From Lachnospiraceae bacterium (lineage in GTDB: Bacteria; Bacillota; Clostridia; Lachnospirales; Lachnospiraceae): a stretch of 64,000 nucleotides of DNA. Location: the NCBI GenBank assembly GCA_017618195.1, contig JAFZUW010000027.1, positions 1 to 64,000 on the forward strand, written 5' to 3'. The notes beneath the pieces are model-generated. The model worked only from the letters and a program-made list of their open reading frames with translations. It was not told the origin of the DNA and ran no database searches. The first letter of the stretch is position 1, and every line of letters starts with the position of its first letter. The position numbers and the translations under genes were made by a program. This document shows, one piece after another, positions 50,652 through 59,237 of this stretch.

Positions 50652-52112
50652 TCAGCGTGCTTCAATGATCCATTTCTGGACGCCTTCGGCTGCCCCCAAC
50701 GTGTTAAGAAGCGCCTTCTCGCCCTTCTTCGCGGTAACGACGCGTCCGCTCGGATACGGCGTCTTGATGGAGTACGTTCCGTCATCGTTTAAAGACAAAT
50801 GCCAGCTCTGCGCGTCGTCATAGCCCGTGTAAACCCATATCCCGACGGTGTTTCCTTCCGCGTCCCATGCATTTCCGAGATCAATCCGCTTATTCGGAAT
50901 ATCCTTCGGTTTCAGGACGAAACGGCCGTTACCGGAATAACTGATGTTCCATACGCATTCCTCATCTCCGAGGGTCAGACCGATCTCGGCTTCCCGTCCG
51001 ACCAGATATCCGCTGCCGTCGGCCGCTTTGATGGTAAAGTTGCCGAGATTGAAGACATTCCGCTTAATAAGAGGCCACATTTTCGGATACATGCCGACGT
51101 GCTTGACGCTGCCGTTTCCGGTATACGGGCATCGGCCGGAAAGAACAAGCTTGTAAAACTCAAAAAAGTCGTAATCATTAAGATCAGCAGTGTATTTCTG
51201 ATAGCCCGGGAACGATTCCGGTCCCATGTAGGCATGGGTATCGGGATACTCGACGCCGAGAAGCGTCTCCAGGTACTCGAGCTGGTGCATCCACTCGTGG
51301 ACGGCAACCGCGGTCGCGTAAAGCGACGGAATCTCCGGATCCGCCAAAGGATACGTTCCCGCAGCAGGCGTTACAAGGTTAAATGTGGAATACCCGAGCG
51401 GCGACTCGATACCGTCCGTTTTGAGGCCGAGCATCACGTCATGGACGCCGTAGCCGTCCTTGCCCTCATTCCGCGCGCGGTTCTCCTCGCCCGCCGTCTG
51501 CACGGTTGTCAGCACCGTATCGATCTCGCGTCCTTCCATATAATGCGTGATATAAGGCATAACGGTCTGCATATCAAGGTAAAGCCAGTCCGCGCCCGCT
51601 GCCTGCGTGAGCGGTACCGTGTCATCAATCAGATGAAAATACACCGTGATATCCACGTTATGATTGGAAATGCTCTCCAGGCTCTTCTCGTAATTGAGCG
51701 TAACCGCCTGCAGATACTCCCTGTCAAAATCGGTCATCTGAAAGTCAAGATCCCCGAACGTGACATGCGTGAAGCCGAGCCAGAGCACATAGTATTTGAC
51801 CGGCTCGTCAAGAGGCGTATAGTCCTCTTTGTTATACTGCTCTACCGCTTCGCGGATCATCTTCCCGATATTGGAATCCATCGAGCTGAAATCGTAAGAA
51901 ACGGGTTTTGCGGGCTCCGCCGTGGGAGTCGGTTCCGCAGTAGGCACTACGGTGGGTTCCGAGGTCGGATCCGGTTCCGTAACGGTCGGTTTCGGTGCTT
52001 CGGTTGCCTTCTTCTTTTTCTTACCGTTTCCGTCATCGGACGCGCAGCCCGCAAAAAGCATGACCGCGCAAAGTATCAGGCACAGGAGCCGGATCAGTTT
52101 ACGGTTTTTCAT
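50652..52112 (-). CDS. Metallopeptidase-like lipoprotein with C-terminal beta-trefoil
   Basis: A 486-aa lipoprotein. The signal peptide ends in a lipobox (MLFAGC about 23), then a Lys-rich and Thr/Pro/Glu linker (about 30-70). The central domain contains AVHEWMHQLEYLE, an HExxH zinc motif near residue 270, preceded by segments with no membrane helices. The C-terminal 130 residues end with two QxW-like strands (AQSWHLSL, VQKWIIEAR), as in ricin-type beta-trefoil lectins. It may be a cell-surface glycan-binding protease. The third zinc ligand is not obvious, so activity is unproven. It overlaps the Dabb gene by 4 bp. Confidence 0.75.
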   Translation of the reverse strand: MKNRKLIRLLCLILCAVMLFAGCASDDGNGKKKKKATEAPKPTVTEPDPTSEPTVVPTAEPTPTAEPAKPVSYDFSSMDSNIGKMIREAVEQYNKEDYTPLDEPVKYYVLWLGFTHVTFGDLDFQMTDFDREYLQAVTLNYEKSLESISNHNVDITVYFHLIDDTVPLTQAAGADWLYLDMQTVMPYITHYMEGREIDTVLTTVQTAGEENRARNEGKDGYGVHDVMLGLKTDGIESPLGYSTFNLVTPAAGTYPLADPEIPSLYATAVAVHEWMHQLEYLETLLGVEYPDTHAYMGPESFPGYQKYTADLNDYDFFEFYKLVLSGRCPYTGNGSVKHVGMYPKMWPLIKRNVFNLGNFTIKAADGSGYLVGREAEIGLTLGDEECVWNISYSGNGRFVLKPKDIPNKRIDLGNAWDAEGNTVGIWVYTGYDDAQSWHLSLNDDGTYSIKTPYPSGRVVTAKKGEKALLNTLGAAEGVQKWIIEAR

Positions 52113-52426
52113 GCCTGCTCCTCCGACACTTCGTAATCCATGCAGGTGCGGCTTGCCGTAAACGGTCTTACCTTCGTATTTGCTACCTCCACATGTGCGG
52201 GATGAACCGCGTATCCCTTTAACGACGCTTCATCAACAAATGCGGAATCCAGCATTACGTCGCAGTTTGAGGACGTGAGCGGATTCGTATTGACCTTGAT
52301 GTCAAGAAGTCCCGGAATCTGTCCCTTAAGACCCTCAAGACCGCTTTTGATGCCTGCCTTAACGGTTTCCTTTTCCGCGCCGGCCAGTTCTTCCTTCAGT
52401 TTCCAAAGAATCACATGTTTTACCAT
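52109..52426 (-). CDS. Dabb (stress-responsive alpha/beta barrel) domain protein
   Basis: A 105-aa ferredoxin-fold dimeric alpha/beta barrel. The typical start MVKHVILWKLKEE is followed by LEGLKGQIPGLLDIKV, and YAVHPAHVEVANTKVRPF comes near the C-terminus. Family members are small stress-linked or polyketide-related proteins; no specific reaction is assigned. GGAGGATAGG precedes the ATG. Translation is coupled to the metallopeptidase-like lipoprotein gene through an ATGA overlap. Confidence 0.88.
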   Translation of the reverse strand: MVKHVILWKLKEELAGAEKETVKAGIKSGLEGLKGQIPGLLDIKVNTNPLTSSNCDVMLDSAFVDEASLKGYAVHPAHVEVANTKVRPFTASRTCMDYEVSEEQA

Positions 52427-52504
52427 TTTCCTATCCTCCGTAATAAGTTTTTACACACATATCAAAGAATAACACATCCGCCCTCCGAAAGGAAGGCTTT
52501 TCTA

Positions 52505-52539
52505 ACGGAAAAGGGAAGCCCCCAAGCTTCCCCTTCCGT
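52505..52539 (-). terminator. Terminator after ftsY
   Basis: Long stem: ACGG then AAGGGAAGC pairs with GCTTCCC then CCGT around a small loop, with one or two mismatches. It lies about 25 nt beyond the ftsY stop and separates it from the Dabb operon. Confidence 0.72.
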
Positions 52540-52562
52540 GTAAACCTCAATATGTAAATCCC

Positions 52563-53561
52563 CTATTCGTCCTTATCCGAAACGTCGAACAATGCTCTGA
52601 CGTATGCTTCGGGATCGAACTTCTGCATGTCGCGGACCGATTCGCCGACACCGATGTATTTGACCGGAATGCCGAGTTCCTTCTGGATTGCGATCGCAAT
52701 TCCGCCCTTGGCCGTTCCGTCAAGTTTCGTGATCACGATACCCGTGATATTGCAGATCTCATTGAACTGCTTTGCCTGCGCAAGCGCGTTCTGACCGGTC
52801 GTTCCGTCGAGAACAACGAGCGTTTCACGCTTTGCTCCGGGATATTCGCGGTCGATCACGCGGTTGATCTTGCCGAGCTCGTCCATCAGGTTCTTTTTGT
52901 TATGAAGACGTCCCGCGGTATCGCAGATCAGCACGTCTGCTTTTCTCGCCTTCGCAGCGGATACGGCGTCAAATACGACTGCTGCCGGGTCCGCGCCTTC
53001 CTTGGCCGCAATGATATCGCAGCCCGCACGGTGGGACCATTCCACCAGCTGCTCGGTTGCCGCCGCACGGAACGTATCGGCTGCCGCAAGCAGCACCTTG
53101 CGTCCGTCGTTTTTCAAAAGCCATGCGATCTTGCCGGTCGTGGTCGTCTTGCCGACGCCGTTCACGCCGACAACCAGAAGCACGGACGGACCTTCTTCAA
53201 AGTCATACGCGTCGTCCGGCACTTCCATCTGCTCACGGATTGACTCCATCAGCAGCTCACGGCACGCTTCGGGCTCCTTGATATGAAGTTCCTTCACCTT
53301 TGCGCGGAGATTGTCGAGAATCTCGCCCGTGGTAGCCACGCCGATATCGGCCATGATAAGAACTTCTTCCAGTTCTTCGTAAAAATCTTCGTCAATCTTC
53401 GAGAAACCGTGGAAGATGGAATTCAGACCGCTCGCAATGCTGTTGCGGGTCTTCGCCATTCCTTCCTTCAGCCGGCGGAAAAACCCTTTCTTCTTCTGGG
53501 GCTCCTCCTGCAGTTCTTCACTGGTTTCTTCGAAAAACTCATCCTCATATTCCTTGCTCAT
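52563..53561 (-). CDS. ftsY: Signal recognition particle receptor FtsY
   Basis: A 332-aa SRP-receptor GTPase that brings ribosome-nascent-chain-SRP complexes to the membrane. The acidic N-terminus (about 1-30) is followed by the NG domain: GVNGVGKTTT (G1), DTFRAAATEQL (G2), CDTAGRLHNKKNLM (G3) and TKLDGTAKGG (G4), then a GVGE closing motif. The N-terminal A region is short, as in many Firmicutes. It is co-directional with smc 47 bp upstream, matching the Bacillus rnc-smc-ftsY order. Confidence 0.97.
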   Translation of the reverse strand: MSKEYEDEFFEETSEELQEEPQKKKGFFRRLKEGMAKTRNSIASGLNSIFHGFSKIDEDFYEELEEVLIMADIGVATTGEILDNLRAKVKELHIKEPEACRELLMESIREQMEVPDDAYDFEEGPSVLLVVGVNGVGKTTTTGKIAWLLKNDGRKVLLAAADTFRAAATEQLVEWSHRAGCDIIAAKEGADPAAVVFDAVSAAKARKADVLICDTAGRLHNKKNLMDELGKINRVIDREYPGAKRETLVVLDGTTGQNALAQAKQFNEICNITGIVITKLDGTAKGGIAIAIQKELGIPVKYIGVGESVRDMQKFDPEAYVRALFDVSDKDE

Positions 53562-53608
53562 TCGGATAATGTTCCTCCGGTTTTATCCGCCCTTATATGT
53601 GAGCGGTA

Positions 53609-56600
53609 TTATTTGTCCAATTCGTTTTCGATCAGGTTTACGGACACAAGCGTCGAAACGCCCTTCTCCTGCATCGTGATGCCGTAAAGGGCATCGGCCG
53701 CCGCCATCGTACCGCGCCGGTGCGTGATCACGATGAACTGCGTATCCTTTGTCAGCTTGTGCAGATACTGCGCGAAACGGCTGACATTACTGTCGTCGAG
53801 CGCTGCCTCGATCTCGTCGAGCAGACAGAACGGGGACGGCTTCAGATCAAGGATCGCGAACAGCAGCGAAATCGCCGTGAGCGCCTTCTCACCGCCGGAA
53901 AGCTGCATCATGTTCTGCAGTTTCTTGCCGGGGGGCTGCGCGATAACGGAAATGTCCGCCTCGAGAATGTCCGCACCCTCCTCAAGCTTCAGCGTTCCTT
54001 TGCCGCCGCCGAAAAGTTCGCGGAATACCTTGTCAAAGCGTTCCTGCACCTTCGTAAAGGTTTCGGTAAACTGTCTGCGCATTTCGGCATCGAGCGTTAC
54101 GATGATCTCCTGGAGGGATTTCTCCGCGTTTACGATGTCGTCGCGCTGGGATGACAGAAAATCATACCGTTCCTTGTTCGAGCGGTAATCCTCGATCGCG
54201 TTCACGTTAACGTCTCCGAGAGCGCGGATCTTGTTCTTCAGTTCGTATACGGCCTTGCGGTTCAGCGTCGGATTGTCGATCGTTTCGTCACGAAGCTTTA
54301 CGGCTTCGGAATAGGTCAGCTCGTACTCTTCCCACATGTAGTGCGTCTGGAAATCGAGCTGCTCGGTCATCTTCTCCTGCTGGTTCTCCAAACGGAACAA
54401 TTCCTTGTCCAGTCTGGACATATCGGCGGAAAGTGCCTCGCGGCGCTCAAAGAAGCTCTTGTTGCGGCTTGTGATCTCCTCGGCGGAGGTGTTCTTCGCC
54501 CCGATCAGCTCCTCGAGTTCCGAGATCTCCCTGCGGAGCTTCTCCTGCTCGGTGATCAGTGCTTCCGCTGCCTCTTCCTTCGCGGAAATCTCCTCTTCGG
54601 ATGCCTTCACGCGTGCAAGCAGTTCGTTACGCTCTTCGTCGAGTTCGCGGATCTCGCCGCGGATACGCTTCGCGCTGTCCTTCTGGTAGGCAACGTTCTG
54701 CTGCAGTCCGGAATATTCGGACAATACGCGCATTGCTTCCGCACTCGCGTCGTCCTCTTTCAGACGGGTGGATTCCATACCGGCATGTACTTCGGCCGCG
54801 CGCGCCTTCTTCTGCTCGCTCGCCTCGGTATTGGCACGGATCCGCTCCGTTACTTCATCGACGGATCTCTTCGTTTCGGCGGCAACCGCCTCCGAAGCGG
54901 CGCTCTCCTGTAAAAGAGCCTCCCGCTTTCCGAGAATGTCGCTGTTCTGCTCCGTTATATGGTTTAAATTGATCTTCGCGGTATTCTGCGCAACATAGCG
55001 CTCCTGCAGTTCCTTGCGGGACTCCTCGTAAGCGCTCCGCATCGTTTCACGCTCCTTACGGAGTGCGGCAAGCTTCTCGCCTGCTTCCTGCAGCTCTTCC
55101 TTCTCGGTTACAAGAGACTGTTCGAGTTCCTCCGCTTCCCTGCGCTTTCCGAGCAGGTTGCTGGTGCTCCTAAACGCACCGCCCGAGATGGCTCCGCCGG
55201 GCTGGAACAGTTCGCCTTCAAGCGTTACGATACGAAGGGAATAGCGGTTCTGCTTCTCAAGCTTGATCGCGTTGTCGATCGTATCCATAACGAGGAAGCG
55301 TCCGAGCAGATACTTTACCGCCTCGCGGAACCGGTCTTCGGTCGAAACGAGGTCGGACGCGATTCCGATCACGCCCTTCGCGGAAAGTACTTCCTTTTCG
55401 AACTCGTCCTGCTTCGCGCGGATATCCGAAAGCGGGATAAATGTGGCACGTCCGAGCCGGTTCGCCTTCAGATATTCGATCATCTGCTTGGCGGTTTCGG
55501 CCGTATCCGTGATGATATTCTGGATGTTGCCGCCGAGCGCGGTTTCAATCGCCGTCTCATAGCGGGGGTCTACCGAAATGACGTCCGCGACAACGCCGTA
55601 CACGCCGCTTCCGTCCTTCTTCTCCATGACCTTCTTAACGGCATTGCCGTAGCCGTCGTAATGCTCCACGAGGTCCTTTAACGTCTCCATGTGGGACGTC
55701 TTCTGGATCACGCGCTCCTGCTTGCGGTCATAGATATTCTTCTGTTCCTGGATGGCGTCGGTCAGTTCGCGGATCTTCGCTTCCTGTCCTTTGACGCGGT
55801 CCGCTCCTTCGATTACGCGGTCGCACGCTTCCTTTAAGATGCGCTCCGCTTCCGCCACCTGCGCGGCTGCCTCATCGGCTTCCGCCTTTAACGTAAGAAG
55901 GCGTCCGCTCACGTCGGCCTTCCGGATCGTCTGCTGCTCTAAGATCGCCTTATAGCGTCCGAGCTCGGACTGCAGGATCGTATTCTCATTCAATAAAGCG
56001 ACATACGCTTCGTTGCATTCCTTCTCTTCAAGAAGCATGGCATTGATGCCCGCCTTCATCTCGCCGAGAAGGGCGTCCGCCTTTTCCTGCTCCGTAAGTA
56101 AAGCAGCCAGCTGTACGTTCTGCTTTTCGATATTCTCTTCTAAGCCCGCAAGCGTCTTTCTGCGCTCGTCAATCTGTCCGGCAAGACGTTCCGCGCGCTC
56201 TTTCGACTGCTCGGCTACGCCTTTCAGTCCGGTGATCTGCTCGCTTAACAGGTTCTTCTCGCCGCTTGCCTTCTCAACCGAAAGCTGTTTCTCGGCAAAC
56301 TGTTCCTTCGCGTCCCTGATCTGCTCGCGATACTGCTCAAGCTCGCCCAAAAGCCTGTCATAGTCTTCCTTGGCAAGCTCATACTGCGTCTTTGCTTCTT
56401 CGAAGTCCTTCTTCGCAACGGCAATCTTCGCGTCCAGGTCTTCCTTCACGGAAGCGCTCTTCTCGTATTCGAGAAGGAACTGGTTGACTTCCATCCGCTT
56501 CAGGTCTTCTTTATATCCGAGATAAATCTTGGCTTTCTCACTCTGCTTTTCAAGAGGAGCAAGTCTCGTCTCGATCTCCGAGATGATGTCCGTGATACGG

Positions 56601-57166
56601 GAGAGGTTCTGCCGCTCCGTCTCAAGGTTCTTCTCGGTCATTGCCTTTCTCTTCTTGACCTTCGTGATCCCCGATGCCTCGTCGAAGAGCTCGCGGCGTT
56701 CTTCGGGCTTTCCGGAGATGATCTTGTCGATCTGGCCCTGTCCGATGATCGAGTAGCCTTCCTTACCGATACCGGTATCATAGAAAAGCTCCTGTACGTC
56801 TCTCAGACGGCATTCCGCACCGTTGATCAGATATTCGCTTTCCCCCGAACGGTACACGCGGCGTCCCACAACGACTTCCTCGTAGTCGATCGGCAGCCAG
56901 TGGTCGCTGTTGTCAAGCGTCAGGGCAACGTAGGCAAATCCGAGCGGTTTCCGCGTTTCGGTTCCCGAGAAAATGACATCCTGCATGCTGCTTCCGCGGA
57001 GCTGCTTCGCGCTCTGCTCGCCGAGCACCCAGCGAACGGCATCGGCGACATTACTCTTACCGCTTCCGTTCGGGCCGACAATACCGGTGATTCCGGGCTT
57101 AAACCCGAACACGATCTTGTTGGCAAATGCCTTAAACCCGTGCACCTCAATGCTTTTCAGATACAT
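53609..57166 (-). CDS. smc: Chromosome segregation ATPase SMC
   Basis: A 1185-aa SMC protein for chromosome condensation and segregation with ScpAB (not in this window). The N-terminal Walker A is GPNGSGKSNV (about 32-41), with QLRGSSMQDVIFSG after it. Long coiled coils run about 165-500 and 660-1000. The hinge is at about 510-640 (YETAIETALGGNIQNI; GELFQPGGAISGG). The C-terminal signature LSGGEKALTAISLLFA and Walker B CLLDEIEAALDD complete the head. The ATG at 57166 follows GGAAGGAG; a 20-residue longer frame is rejected. Its start overlaps the end of rnc by 20 bp. Confidence 0.98.
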   Translation of the reverse strand: MYLKSIEVHGFKAFANKIVFGFKPGITGIVGPNGSGKSNVADAVRWVLGEQSAKQLRGSSMQDVIFSGTETRKPLGFAYVALTLDNSDHWLPIDYEEVVVGRRVYRSGESEYLINGAECRLRDVQELFYDTGIGKEGYSIIGQGQIDKIISGKPEERRELFDEASGITKVKKRKAMTEKNLETERQNLSRITDIISEIETRLAPLEKQSEKAKIYLGYKEDLKRMEVNQFLLEYEKSASVKEDLDAKIAVAKKDFEEAKTQYELAKEDYDRLLGELEQYREQIRDAKEQFAEKQLSVEKASGEKNLLSEQITGLKGVAEQSKERAERLAGQIDERRKTLAGLEENIEKQNVQLAALLTEQEKADALLGEMKAGINAMLLEEKECNEAYVALLNENTILQSELGRYKAILEQQTIRKADVSGRLLTLKAEADEAAAQVAEAERILKEACDRVIEGADRVKGQEAKIRELTDAIQEQKNIYDRKQERVIQKTSHMETLKDLVEHYDGYGNAVKKVMEKKDGSGVYGVVADVISVDPRYETAIETALGGNIQNIITDTAETAKQMIEYLKANRLGRATFIPLSDIRAKQDEFEKEVLSAKGVIGIASDLVSTEDRFREAVKYLLGRFLVMDTIDNAIKLEKQNRYSLRIVTLEGELFQPGGAISGGAFRSTSNLLGKRREAEELEQSLVTEKEELQEAGEKLAALRKERETMRSAYEESRKELQERYVAQNTAKINLNHITEQNSDILGKREALLQESAASEAVAAETKRSVDEVTERIRANTEASEQKKARAAEVHAGMESTRLKEDDASAEAMRVLSEYSGLQQNVAYQKDSAKRIRGEIRELDEERNELLARVKASEEEISAKEEAAEALITEQEKLRREISELEELIGAKNTSAEEITSRNKSFFERREALSADMSRLDKELFRLENQQEKMTEQLDFQTHYMWEEYELTYSEAVKLRDETIDNPTLNRKAVYELKNKIRALGDVNVNAIEDYRSNKERYDFLSSQRDDIVNAEKSLQEIIVTLDAEMRRQFTETFTKVQERFDKVFRELFGGGKGTLKLEEGADILEADISVIAQPPGKKLQNMMQLSGGEKALTAISLLFAILDLKPSPFCLLDEIEAALDDSNVSRFAQYLHKLTKDTQFIVITHRRGTMAAADALYGITMQEKGVSTLVSVNLIENELDK

Positions 57167-57860
57167 TGGCGCTGCTCCTTCCCGAGATAATCCTGATGGC
57201 CTTTCTTGCCGCTTCCTGCTCGGCACCCTTCTTTGAAGAGCCGGTTCCGGTCGCGAGAGACTTTCCGCTCACTCTGAGTTCGATTGTAAACGTTCTCATG
57301 TGGGCGGGTCCTTCTTCCTTCACAAGCACATACTCCGGCATGCAGCGGTACTTCTCCTGCGTGATCTCCTGCAGAAGCGTCTTGCTGTCCTTGAAGAGTC
57401 TCGCGTCATCCAGTTTCGTCAGGGCATATTCCTTGATGAACTTTCCTGCGGGTTCGAGCCCGCCGTCAAGATAGATGGCGCCGATCACTGCCTCAAACGC
57501 ATCGGAAAGAATGGAATCCCTTCCTCTGCCGCCGGTCATGTCTTCTCCTTTTCCGAGACGGAGATAGTCCCCGAGACCGATCCCCTTTGCGCAGAATGCA
57601 AGGGACGGCTCGCATACCATGCTTGCACGCAGTTTGCTCATACTGCCTTCGGGCATGTCCGAATGTGTCTCGAAAATAAATTCACTCGTCACAAGTTCAA
57701 GAACGGCATCCCCGAGAAACTCGAGCCGTTCGTTAAATGCGATTTCTCCTTTGCGGCGACTGAATTCATTTGCATAAGAGCTGTGCGTCAAAGCCGTAAC
57801 GAGCAGGTTTTCGTCGGCGAAAGAATAGCCGATCTTCTGCTCCAAATCCGCAATATTCAT
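57147..57860 (-). CDS. rnc: Ribonuclease III
   Basis: A 237-aa double-strand-specific RNase for rRNA processing and RNA decay. The catalytic signature NERLEFLGDAVLEL is at about 40-53, and DAFEAVIGAIYLDGG follows (second metal site). A C-terminal dsRNA-binding domain is at about 160-228 (YVLVKEEGPAHMRTFTIEL, GSSKKGAEQEAARKA). The ATG at 57860 is preceded by AAGGAG; the longer frame includes the leader. It overlaps smc by 20 bp. Confidence 0.96.
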   Translation of the reverse strand: MNIADLEQKIGYSFADENLLVTALTHSSYANEFSRRKGEIAFNERLEFLGDAVLELVTSEFIFETHSDMPEGSMSKLRASMVCEPSLAFCAKGIGLGDYLRLGKGEDMTGGRGRDSILSDAFEAVIGAIYLDGGLEPAGKFIKEYALTKLDDARLFKDSKTLLQEITQEKYRCMPEYVLVKEEGPAHMRTFTIELRVSGKSLATGTGSSKKGAEQEAARKAIRIISGRSSANVSEKH

Positions 57861-57897
57861 ACACTCACTCCTTATATTATGGTGTTCTTCCGATCCT

Positions 57898-58137
57898 TCA
57901 ACCGATTCCCAAAAGATCCGCAACACGGTTGTATAACGCGCCCGCCGTCTGCGGCATGTAGCCGCTCACGGCATCACTGACCTCAACGGAAAATTCATCT
58001 TCAACAGCCGTAATGATCTGATATACCTCCAATGAATCCGCTCCGAGATCATCAAAAAACGAAGAATCCATCTGCACGTCCTCCGGACGCACATGCAGCG
58101 TCTCTCCGATGATGTTCTGAATCTTCTCCCATTCCAT
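57898..58137 (-). CDS. acpP: Acyl carrier protein
   Basis: A 79-aa acyl carrier for fatty-acid synthesis. The phosphopantetheine Ser is in the DLGADSLE motif (about 35-42). Helix II reads VYQIITAVEDEF, less canonical than the usual VELVMALEEEF, so a specialised ACP cannot be excluded. It sits between plsX and rnc as in Bacillus, but the fabD and fabG genes that lie there in Bacillus are missing. AAAGGAG precedes ATG 58137. Confidence 0.92.
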   Translation of the reverse strand: MEWEKIQNIIGETLHVRPEDVQMDSSFFDDLGADSLEVYQIITAVEDEFSVEVSDAVSGYMPQTAGALYNRVADLLGIG

Positions 58138-58148
58138 AACAATCTCCT

Positions 58149-59147
58149 TTAGATTGACTCGCGGATCTTGTCCGTAACGCCCTGCTTCGTGAAGGTAATG
58201 CACTGCAGAAGCGAATTCCGAACCTCCGCCGCCTTTGAGCTTCCGTGCGTCTTAACGACAAGCCCGTTCAATCCGAGCATCGGCGCTCCGCCGTATTCCG
58301 CGGAGTCGAACGACTTCATCGTCTTCTTCAATGCGGGCTTTGCAAGCGCTCCGCCGATCTTGCCGCGCAGGGAACTCATCATTCCCTCCTTGATTTTCGA
58401 AACAAGCGTCTTTGCAAGTCCCTCATAAAGCTTCAGAATAACGTTGCCGACAAATGCCTCGCACACGATGACGTCCGCAGCGCCGTGCGGGATCTCTCTC
58501 GCTTCCACGCTTCCGATGAAATTGATGTCCTTCTGCTCCTTAAGAAGCGGGTAGGTATCCTTCACGAGCTGGTTGCCCTTTTCCTCCTCAACGCCGATGT
58601 TGACAAGTCCGACCGTCGGATTCTTCACGCCGACAACCTGCTCCATGTAAATGGAACCCATGCGTGCGAACTGCACGAGCTGCGACGGCTTCGCGTCCAC
58701 GTTGGCGCCGCAGTCAATGAGGAGCGATACACCCTTTTCGGTCGGGATGAGCGGTGCAAGAGGCGTCCGTTCAATGCCGCGGATCCGCTTGATGTAAATA
58801 ACGCTTCCGACAAGGATCGCGCCGGTGCTCCCCGCGGAGACAAATGCGTCCGCTTCCCCTTTATGTACGAGGTTCATCGCAACGACGAGCGACGAATCCC
58901 GCTTTGTCCGAACGGCATATACCGGTGCCTCGTCGCAGGAGATTTCTTCGGATGCGTGAACGATGCTGAGGCGTTCCTTCGGATAAACCGCTCCCTCAAG
59001 TTCCTTCTTAATCGCATCTTCCTTCCCGACCAGGATAACCTGGAGCTCATCGGATGCCTGTAAAGCTTCCAAAGCGCCTTTCACGATCTCTCCGGGCGCA
59101 TTGTCGCCTCCCATGGCATCTAACGCCACACGAACCAAACCGGCCAT
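58149..59147 (-). CDS. plsX: Phosphate acyltransferase PlsX
   Basis: A 332-aa enzyme converting acyl-ACP to acyl-phosphate, the first step in PlsY-dependent phosphatidic acid synthesis. Family motifs are VALDAMGGDNAP at the start, DAFVSAGSTGAI, LLIDCGANVD, NIGVEEEKG and DVIVCEAFVGNV. The ATG at 59147 follows GGAGGAT. It is 11 bp upstream of acpP, which could supply its acyl-ACP substrate. Confidence 0.96.
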   Translation of the reverse strand: MAGLVRVALDAMGGDNAPGEIVKGALEALQASDELQVILVGKEDAIKKELEGAVYPKERLSIVHASEEISCDEAPVYAVRTKRDSSLVVAMNLVHKGEADAFVSAGSTGAILVGSVIYIKRIRGIERTPLAPLIPTEKGVSLLIDCGANVDAKPSQLVQFARMGSIYMEQVVGVKNPTVGLVNIGVEEEKGNQLVKDTYPLLKEQKDINFIGSVEAREIPHGAADVIVCEAFVGNVILKLYEGLAKTLVSKIKEGMMSSLRGKIGGALAKPALKKTMKSFDSAEYGGAPMLGLNGLVVKTHGSSKAAEVRNSLLQCITFTKQGVTDKIRESI

Positions 59148-59185
59148 AACCATCCTCCAAATCGTTTTTCATACAGAATGAAAAG

Positions 59186-59212
59186 AGCACAATGGGAAAA
59201 TCCCATTGTGCT
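59186..59212 (-). terminator. Terminator after ispH-rpsA
   Basis: Eleven-bp perfect stem AGCACAATGGG with its complement and a 5-nt loop. On the minus strand it is followed by CTTTTCATT. It separates the fusion gene from plsX. Confidence 0.85.
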
Positions 59213-59237
59213 GCTGTTCCCAAGTGTTTAATTCCTT

